Source: Gonium pectorale (taxonomy: Eukaryota > Chlorophyta > Chlorophyceae > Chlamydomonadales > Volvocaceae). Taken from it: 52,230 nt of DNA. Location of the stretch: assembly GCA_001584585.1 (NCBI GenBank), contig LSYV01000067.1:90127-142356 (forward strand), given 5' to 3'. The position numbers and the translations under genes were made by a program. The notes beneath the pieces are model-generated. The model made no database searches. It worked only from the letters and a program-made list of their open reading frames with translations, and was not told the DNA's origin. Shown piece by piece: positions 44,807-52,230 of this stretch (position 1 is its first letter; every line of letters begins with the position of its first letter).

Positions 44807-45325
44807 TCAAAGCAACTTCACCAGAACTTCACGTAGGCGAAATCCTTCGCATCCCCGCCCGTCCCCCAACAGGTAGATGGTTACTTTGCATCCGTGCTTT
44901 CTGCTCAAACATGCCACAATGACCACCGCCACCACCACGATGGCGTACGGGCATGCACGGCCTTGCAGCCCACATGAATGGCATCCGGCGGGGACACCGT
45001 AATCTGCGGGCCTTGGGCGAGAGGACCAATGTGCGGTAGTCCGGCCGACCTCGCAGGCACCGAAGCCCAAAAGGACCAATCGACCCGGAAGGACTACATT
45101 CGGAGGACGTCGACGGGAGTCGGGCGCAGCAGGCTTGACCGCACAAGAGCCTGCGGCAGAGGATCGACGCGGAGCACAGGGCGGGAACGGCGGTGAACAA
45201 CTGCCCTTCTGGGAACACGTAAAACACCAACTCGTGTCAAGGCTTCCTTGAGACGCAGGAACCGTAACCTTCCAGCTACTGCATTCACGTCCGCAGTCAT
45301 GTCCGGGCCACTCGTCGGGCCATAC
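44807..45325 (-). CDS. Possible C-terminal extension of the kinase, uncertain
   Basis: The frame continues 172 codons past the kinase domain to TGA at 44807-44809. It is Cys/Pro/Arg-rich with one hydrophobic stretch (AIVVVAVVIVACL). A GTATGG right after the kinase end (position 45325 downward) could instead be a splice donor, in which case this is intron or untranslated sequence. Confidence 0.3.
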   Translation of the reverse strand, partial: VWPDEWPGHDCGRECSSWKVTVPASQGSLDTSWCFTCSQKGSCSPPFPPCAPRRSSAAGSCAVKPAAPDSRRRPPNVVLPGRLVLLGFGACEVGRTTAHWSSRPRPADYGVPAGCHSCGLQGRACPYAIVVVAVVIVACLSRKHGCKVTIYLLGDGRGCEGFRLREVLVKLL

Positions 45326-48300
45326 CTCCTGCAGCAGGAGCAGCTTCTTCACCAGCTCCGCCGCAGCGGGCCGGCGCGCCGGGTCCGCGTCCCAGCACGT
45401 CCTGATGATGCCCCGCAGCTTGGGCGGGCAGCGCTGCGGTGAGATACGGTCCATCGGCAGGCGCAGCTTGTGCAGTTTGATCGAAACGGCAACCTGCACA
45501 GATCCAGTGCAGGGGTCGGGGCCGGGGGTGATTCGGACCTGTGGAAGGTGCGGCACAGCGACACGCGCGCCGTGCGCCGTAGTGCCCATGCCGGTGTAGG
45601 AGATATTCCCCCACGCATGCTGGTTGTCAGGCTGGCTGTAGAAGCGCATGTATGCATGGGGGTGGCGGTATGGAACCTGCCCGCAGTCCAAAGCGCACCC
45701 ATCCCTTAACCACACGTTGGTGTGTATGTAGGCCCAATGTAATGAGCGCACAACGTGGGCACCCCAACAATTCTTGGACTCAACGTCGGTGTGTACGCCC
45801 AGTGTAACAAGCATCAACATTGTTACCGAGCGGCGAGGTGCTGGGCGGCCGGCAATCAAAGCAAGTACGCACGACCACACCTGCACCAAGTGCATTCCCT
45901 TCCAGGGCTGGCAGCCGCTGAGCATCTCCCATAGGATCACGCCAAACGCGTACACGTCCTGGGAGGAAAGGCGGTTGGGGTAGCAAGGGTCAGGTAAGGC
46001 GCCAGTGGGCGTTCCCTCTCCGCATGGGCCGGTTCAGCCCTGGCGATTGATGGCACTATGTGCAGTCTGCCCAGCATTCCTCGATCGTGTAAAAGCGCTG
46101 CTCATCAGCAATCCCACATCCCGCAGATCAGTCCCAAGCGACGAAGCCGGCAGCTACCGCACATAGCTGACTGCTCCGTATCTCGCGCGCCCCAGGGGGG
46201 ATGCCGCACTTCTCTCACCGCTCGATCGGTGATCGTGTTGTTGGTAACATCGAAGACTTCGGGCGCCATGTATGCGGCCTGCATGCATGCCACAGGCTTG
46301 GTTTGACGGAGGTCGGACCGCACGCAGGGTGGGGAGTGCAGGCGTGACACTGAGGCGAGGCATGGCGGCGCAAGGCAGAGCCCCGACGACCAAGCGTCCA
46401 CACAGCATCCCTTTGGTGGGCCTGTGACTGCATGGAGCACCCGCGAGGCGGCGTGCACGGCCCATGTCCTCCACGCGCATGCATGGCCACCCAACCCAAC
46501 AGCCGTGCCACGTGGCCAATGTATGCACCGCCTTGCCACCCGCCCGCCCGCCCGCCCAGCACTGCACTGCACTGCAGGCGGCATGGCAATCGTTGCTATG
46601 CTACCAGCCGCGCGCAATCCATACGCCACGTTGCCACAGCGCCGCCGTGCTACCCACCCACCCCCCTTGATTGCATGCCTCATGCGAAGAACTGCTACCA
46701 GCCGCAGCTAACCCATAGATTGAACGCACCGTCCCGACTTCAGGGCGCTTTGTTACGAGGGTGTTGCTGCGCAGGCGCGACAGGCCGAAGTCCTGTGGTG
46801 GCAGGCAGCGAGGAGGGCAGCAGAGATACGTACGGCGGGCGTCGGTTGTGTACGGCCTTGTACGGCTTGGCAAGGCGGCCGTGCAGCTAAACATTAAACA
46901 GCAAGCAGCGCGACGCGTCCCTGGCTGGTGAGGCGTCCCTGGACTTGCAGAGAACTCCCCCTTTGCGCTGCCATCTCGGCTCACCGCTAGCTTGACGATT
47001 GGCTTGGGGTCCTCAAGCTGGGAAACAAGGATGTTGCCGGGTTTCAAGTCTGCGCGGTCAAGGGTGTGACATGAGAATGGCGGAAAGGTGGCATGGGCTC
47101 TGGGAGGGGTCATGGGACGCTGTTGGGCAGGTATAGGCCGGGCGGTGCTGAAAGCGGCAGGCGGCTTCACGAGTGCCAGTTTACCTGCCTAACGCCTTGG
47201 ACCTCCCATCGCGGCTCAAGTAGATGCCCCCACCGGGATGAAGCACCACGCCCCTAGATCACCGCCCTCACGACATCTTACCCCGATGCAGGATGGTGGG
47301 GTGCAGGTAGGCCAGCGCTTGCGCCACCTGGAGGGCGATGTGCAGCACCTGGCAAATGGCGGCAACGGAGGCCAGTAGTCCTTCAGAAAACATGCCAGCA
47401 GCAGGCCGTGACAAGGACAACACTGCCGAGCTGTCATTTCCAACACACCATACATGCCATTTCCAGCACAGAGTACCGAGCTAACCGAGCCTGGAGGTCA
47501 TCGACGGTTTCCAAAAAGATAAAAGCCGTTGACAGAGGCCGTTGCCCGTACCGGAACCGCACCGTTGGCAGCGGCAGTACACGTGGCTCCTTGCCGCCGT
47601 ACAGCATCCGGTCCAGGGAGCTCTCCATCAGCTCCATCACCAGGCACGGCCGGGGCCCACTGCGCTCAGCCAAGACGCAGGCCGGGCAGGCACCACCATG
47701 GATCCAGCCAGCGCAGGTCGGTTCTTGTTTGTCAAAAGTCAGTGAGTCGATCCCGTACCGGGCGGTAGAGCCTGGGCGGTAGAGCCTGGGCGGTAGAGCC
47801 TGTGCTGCCCATGGAGTCCACGGTCCTTGCTTGCGGGGTGAGCGCTGTCAAGCGCAACGCACACAGGGCCACGTGCCTAGCACACCGACCCTTCCTATCC
47901 TGCCTACCTCCCATCATGCATGTTTCGCCCCAGCTCCAGCGGCGGTACACATCCCTTTCCCCCATCCCGCCTCGTCCCCACCGTCCCGCCTTCTCCCCGT
48001 CCCACCTGCCTTCTGCCCGCGCGCCCCGCCTCCTCCCTTTCCTGCCTGCATCCCAAGATAAATGAAGTACTCAGTATACTCACTTCAGGGACGCGGCCAG
48101 CAGCCGGATCACGTTGGGGTGTTGGCAGCGCGCCAGCACCTCCACCTCCTGTCCCATCTTGCAGGCAGCGGCGGTCATGGTGCCCGTCGCTTCCATTCTC
48201 TGGCTGGCGACCTCCTTCCCCTCCTGCATCGCGTCCGGGTCCGTTGCGAAAGCTGCCATGGGCAAGCCAGCTGCGGCGCCGCCCTGCGGCGAGCTCGCAG

Positions 48301-51300
48301 ACAAAGCAGCACCACCGCAGGCCTCCACCGACGGCTGCGCAGCCTCTGCGGGGTGTCCCAGCTGGTGCTCCTGGCCTCCCGGTCTCTCAACGCGTACGGC
48401 GGATGCATCGCACAGACCCACGTTGAGTATCTTGACAGCGACCCTCTCCCCGCGGTAGGCTCCCAATACCACGCGGCCATAGGCCCCCGCGCCCAGGGTG
48501 GCCCCCAGGAGCTGAACCTCAGAGCCGGCGCCGCCTTCCGCATCGCTGTCGGCAGCCGCGGCTGGGTCGAACTGGAGGTTCAGATTAACCCCCGGCGCCA
48601 TGGGCGTGAGCGGAGTGACGGGCAGCAGTGGGCAGAGCTCGGCCGGTTGGGCGCCCGCCAGGAGCTGCTGCCCGGTCAGGCCTGTGATGCGGAGAAGGCG
48701 GGTGCTGGCTGGGCGGTTGGGAAACTTGCCGTGGTTGCAGCAGGGCCATACATGGAAAGCCCGTGGCTTCGGCTGTCTTTGACCTATGACCTTTGATCTG
48801 TAGTGTGAATGTGTGAATGAGGACTTACGCAGTCTTTCTGCATCCATTGCTGCTCGCTGCCTAACGACGGGGCGGAACATGCACAGGAGGGGCATCAGCA
48901 GTCAGCAGCCCGAACCGCTGCAGGTGCCACCGTGCCACTCCCGAGGCCTTCAAACGCCGAGCCTTACCCACCCAACCCTAAACCCTAAACCCAGAAAAAT
49001 GCGCCCCCAACGGCCCGCGGACGACCCCAACGGCCCGCGGACGACCCCAACGGCCCGCGGACGACCCCAACGGCCCGCGGACGACCCCAACGGCCCGCGG
49101 ACGACGGCTCCAACGGCCCGCGGACGACCCCAACGGCCCGCGGACGACGGCCCCAACGGCCCACAGGCAGCCATCCCGACGCTAGCCTTCCGGTGAATGC
49201 CCCGGGCAAGGAACTCACCTGCAACGCCGCTGATGCTCTGGTGCTTGTGCTTGGGCACCTGTTCAGAGGCGCAGGTGCGAGACCCCGCTGAGTGCCTCCG
49301 GTCTCCGGGTGGTGCCGCCGCTGCCACGACGCTGATGAGCGGGTCTGGGGCGGGCATCGGCTTGGTATCGGAGCTGCCGTGGGGGTAGTACTCGCTGCCC
49401 CTTTGCCAGCGACAGCAGCGGTGGCGGGGGGGGGGGCAGCGGGCATCAGCAGCGGCAAGGAAGTAGGCATCGACGGCCTGTGGTGCAGCGACTGGCTGAT
49501 AAGTGGTCTATCTTCAGCGCCTGAGCAAGCCCTGTCCCTCACCCTGCCTCGCCCTCACCCTGTCCCCATCCCTGTCCCTGTCCCTCACCTGGTGGCCGCT
49601 TGGCGCCGCATCTGCCATCCGATCCACACCGCCGCCGTCAGCAGCCCAAGCAACAGGAGACCACCTGCCAACGAAGCACCGGAAATGCAATTGTCCCACG
49701 CAAATGGCACAAGACTGCGCCTGGAACACACTGCGCTACACGCATGCGCAGCACACACGCGGCTGTCAGTGTTGGTATTGGGGCCTCTGCGTCCTGACAT
49801 GCCCAAGGACACCACAGCATGGAGCTGAACAACCGGTTACAGCCTTTCACCCCCGAGCCATTTTGTAATGCCCGACAGCCAGTATCCCGTATCTCCTGTG
49901 TGCCCCTCCTGTCACATCCCCTCCGTGCCCATTGAAACATCTCCGCACGCACCTCCCAATAGGCCGCCCAGCAGGCCCCCCAACAGAGCTCCCAGCCGAT
50001 GGCCCCCGCCCGCGCCGCCAGGGCCCTCTGCCACAAAGGGAACGGGTGATGCCGGCGGCGGCGAGGGGCTGCTGCTGCCGCTGCTGCCGGCGACCGTCCT
50101 CCTGAAGCAGCCGACCGCCCCATACTGAGAGAAGCACTCGTCCGTCATCGTCGCTTCGCACTGCGTGTAACGTATGGGGACCCATGCAGCCGCGCCCGGA
50201 CAGCGGGACTGGCTCAGCTTGTGGCGGCTTGTAGAAATGCAGAAAGACTGAAAGCGCGCGCTGTTGATTGTGGACCGACGCCTCCTCCCCATGCACAAGG
50301 CTCTCGTCTCGTGTGCAGTGCATGTGTTCCTTGCGCAGCAGCGTATTTATGCAAGGGGCATGAACGGCGCCTGGCACGACAATGTATACAGGACAGTCAG
50401 GCACAACGGAATAGATGGTCCCGAGCCATGACGAGGACCCCACAGGCTTCTGGCCAGCCAGGCGCAATGACAGAGGCGCACTCTCAACGTGCACCAAGCC
50501 CTGCACACACTTACGATATAGTACACCTGGACCATCCACACATAGTAATAGCTGGTCGTCATGACATTGCCAAACGCGTCCGTGTCGGTACCTGGGTGGG
50601 GTTGGCGGAGGACGGAGCATCAAAGCACCGCTGCCGACGAGCGCCGGAAAGGTGCCCACCCCAGAAGCATCCTTCGCCGGCGCCTACCGTTCTGACGTAT
50701 AGGTGGTGTACTCGAGGCATGACAACACAGGCCTCTATCTAGACAAGACAGTAAGCTCTCTTCGCCCTCCCTCGCATCCATCCATAGGTGCTGGATGGAA
50801 GCGTTAGTTTGGCAATCGCACAACAACAAGCCATTAAGCAAATCTGTCACTACTGCCCCCGCCGCCCGTCCCTTACCGACCCCGTCCCACCAAACATCCC
50901 AAAGTCGCCCCAGAAGCCCTGGGAAGGTAGGGGCGCAGAACAAGAAGAAGCCGGGGGGCACGTTGGGTCGTCACTTGTTATGGCCCACCGCCAGCGGGCA
51001 GGAACAGCGGGGAGCAGGAACGGCTTGGGGTACGTAGGTTCTGACAGACAAGCCGTGGCTAGCCTAGGACATCCGCACAAACGACAGACTTCGATGCGGC
51101 ATACATACACGCCCAGGGGTTGCGCCGATTGGGTGGTGTGTGGGGCTGCAAGGCAATATGGTGGATGGACCAGCCTACAAGAGGCAGCTGAGATGAGGGC
51201 GAGGACGCTGACTGCCCTGTCATCGCCAATGCAGCAGGCTCACGGCCCCACTATTTCCACTTCAATGCCTACAGGGTAACACGAGGTCAGGGTTGTCCGT

Positions 51301-52136
51301 ACCCTGGCAGACCAGCAGCGCTGCATGAGCGGCGCCGAGGTGTCGTTGGTGCATCCAGGTAGGGGCCCAAGCCGCTGCTGTGACTGGGCCCCGGGAAAGA
51401 CCGGCGGCCGTGGCATCATGTTGGCGGAGACGTTGTTCATGGCCGCTGGCAGGCAGACCCCTGCAGCCATATACAGGTGTGTGCGGGGATAATTGCAGCG
51501 GCCGTTCTGCTGCCTCGCTCCTACCCACCCACAATGATAGCGGGACACGTGTGGCCGCAACCCACAAGGGGTCCCGGCTCCCGGGTCCACGCTTCGACAG
51601 GAGGCCTCAACTACCCGAACCCCGACAACCCGGGGCTTCAAGCCACCCTCGGGCCGCATGTCAGTCATCAGCGGGTAGGCATGTATGGCCACACCACAGG
51701 CGACCAACAGACCGTGGCGTACAGGGAGCGCCTGAAGGTCAGGGTGCCCATATGGGCCCTACGCCCGGCCATAGGGCCCAAGCGCGCAAACACGTGGCTG
51801 CACTCACGGACTAGCAGAGCCGAATTGGTGCCCAGAACCGTTCCATAGACGGGCGCCCTGCTGGCCGTCCGGGCGTCCACGGGCCTGTTGAGAATGATGT
51901 CCAGACCAGGCGCCTGTGGAAAACATGACATGTCGCGGCATTTAATTCACGTCAAGCAATACCGAGCAAGTCCCATAACCATACAACATTGTGACGTGCA
52001 GTAGCTGCCTAGTCCCCTGCACAGAACGGCGCCGTCCTTTCGACTTGAAGTTGGCGCCCAGCACGCAGGCAATGTAAGGCTGGCGGCTGGGTTCCGCAAG
52101 GAGCAACACATACATGGCATCACACCCCGTGGCCTC
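44807..52136 (-). CDS. Receptor-like TKL protein kinase gene, 5' partial
   Basis: The minus-strand gene enters at the right edge. The joined exons are 52023-52136, 51808-51913, 51303-51460, 50877-50918 (uncertain), 50688-50738, 50515-50591, 49953-50160, 49589-49664, 49219-49394, 48084-48681, 47563-47659, 47282-47348, 46985-47049, 46730-46792, 46219-46278, 45881-45958 and a last exon starting at 45493. From 49953-50160 onward all phases agree, giving extracellular region, membrane helix, juxtamembrane segment and a complete kinase domain. The kinase belongs to the Raf/TKL-like group, greatly expanded in volvocine algae. It is predicted to phosphorylate Ser/Thr on cytosolic targets in response to an unknown ligand. 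The C-terminus is uncertain: translation runs to TGA at 44807-44809 if no intron follows the kinase domain. Confidence 0.82.
45326..48681 (-). CDS. TKL-type protein kinase domain
   Basis: All canonical elements are present: Gly-rich loop GAGAYGRVVLG and catalytic Lys in VAVKIL (exon 48084-48681), then an insert of about 90 residues, then helix C with EVEVLARCQHPNVIRLL. The hinge LVMELMESSLDRMLYGG is in 47563-47659. The catalytic loop HRDLKPGN is split over 47282-47348 and 46985-47049. DFGLSRL is in 46730-46792, YMAPEV in 46219-46278 and DVYAFGVILWEMLSG in 45881-45958. The C-lobe Arg sits in CWDADPARRPAAAELV (45326-45493). No catalytic residue is missing, so it should be active. The Ser/Thr-type DLKP loop places it with TKL kinases. 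Confidence 0.9.
48973..48993 (-). repeat. Interstitial telomere-like repeat (CCCTAAA)
   Basis: On the plus strand, CCCTAAACCCTAAACCC gives two and a half units of the plant/green-algal telomere motif TTTAGGG. It lies within a gene 3 intron, immediately beside a minisatellite. Confidence 0.75.
49006..49160 (+). repeat. 20-nt GC-rich minisatellite, about seven units
   Basis: Copies of ACGACCCCAACGGCCCGCGG occur, two of them lengthened by three bases (ACGACGGC). The repeat is in the intron between exons 49219-49394 and 48084-48681. The open frames across it are repeat artefacts. Confidence 0.9.
49219..49664 (-). CDS. Transmembrane and juxtamembrane exons
   Basis: Exon 49589-49664 encodes a single hydrophobic helix (LLLLGLLTAAVWIGW) followed by the basic stop-transfer QMRRQAA, so the kinase side is cytosolic. 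Exon 49219-49394 (entry phase 2, exit phase 1) is a polar, Pro-containing linker. Both phases match their neighbours exactly, which strongly supports the gene model. Confidence 0.82.
49953..52136 (-). CDS. Extracellular exons of the receptor kinase
   Basis: The exons 52023-52136 (CDAMYVLLLAEPSR..IACVLGANF), 51808-51913 (DIILNRPVDARTASRAPVYG), 51303-51460 (several NxS/T sites, GCTNDTSAPLMQRCW), 50688-50738, 50515-50591 (NVMTTSYYYVWMVQVYYI) and 49953-50160 (CEATMTDECFSQYGAVGCF) form a Cys-containing region with glycosylation sites. A Ser/Pro stretch and a GALLGGLLGGLLG run lead into the membrane helix. No known ligand-binding domain is recognised. The 42-nt exon at 50877-50918 fits phase 0/0 with its strong GTAAGG donor, whereas the next exon is best read in phase 1, so the model is unsettled there. 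Confidence 0.65.
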
Positions 52137-52230
52137 CTGTCGGAAGGTAGGAACCTAGCTATCTATCACTGCAATATGCCTCCGGACCGGCGTTAGAGTC
52201 AACAGGAGCCGCCCAAACACTGCACGCAGC

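Noticed and set aside
44978..45196. Short plus-strand frames opposite the kinase C-terminus
   Set aside because: Antisense of the kinase reading frame, with no independent evidence.
48950..49542. Minus-strand frames of 135-185 codons rich in GRWGRPRAVG-type repeats
   Set aside because: They read through a 20-nt minisatellite, a splice donor (49213-49218) and telomere-like sequence. Only 49219-49394 in another frame fits the gene model.

Overview
The window is nuclear DNA from a eukaryote, most likely a chlorophyte alga of the Chlamydomonadales/volvocine type. The evidence is moderately high GC, many short exons with GT..AG introns (donors mostly GTGCGC, GTGAGT or GTGAGA; acceptors CTGCAG or CCGCAG), algal-style multi-domain proteins, tRNA-derived SINEs, and many TG repeats and minisatellites. 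Assignment below order level is a guess. No prokaryotic features (operons, ribosome binding sites, CRISPR) are present. Three multi-exon genes were rebuilt by hand from splice sites and reading phase. || Gene 1 (+, enters from the left edge, stop at 22120) encodes an ankyrin-ROC-COR protein of the Roco/LRRK-like family. At least 24 ankyrin repeats are each encoded by one exon, with phase-0 introns on both sides. The first 16 (1-12768) are nearly identical 99-nt exons amplified together with their introns. The last eight (13131-17885) are diverged. A Ras-like ROC domain (17975-18913), a COR domain (18982-20249) and a cysteine-containing C-terminal region follow. || Gene 2 (-, stop at 22920, convergent with gene 1, 5' end unresolved beyond 38457) encodes a large surface protein. 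It has polymorphic-membrane-protein-like beta-helix repeats, then Cys-rich modules, several membrane segments and a charged tail. Eight of its beta-helix repeats are on 84-93-nt phase-1/phase-1 exons (32305-36307), most of them copied in tandem with intron flanks. || An intergenic region of about 6 kb (38458-44806) holds repeats, a foldback element, an AT-rich island and no confident gene. || Gene 3 (-, 44807-52136, enters from the right edge) encodes a TKL-type receptor-like protein kinase: extracellular part, one membrane helix, juxtamembrane segment and complete kinase domain. || Mobile DNA includes three tRNA-derived SINE copies with target-site duplications, one SINE-head fragment, and two other dispersed repeat families with two copies each. 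There are two runs of N (14696-15088 and 28458-28587); the first may be an assembly artefact inside a single SINE. || Taken together, an intracellular ankyrin-GTPase, a repeat-rich surface protein and a receptor kinase lie side by side. In two of them, binding-type repeats have multiplied as single in-frame exons. This would suit a recognition or signalling locus with evolvable repeat arrays, but that functional link is inference.
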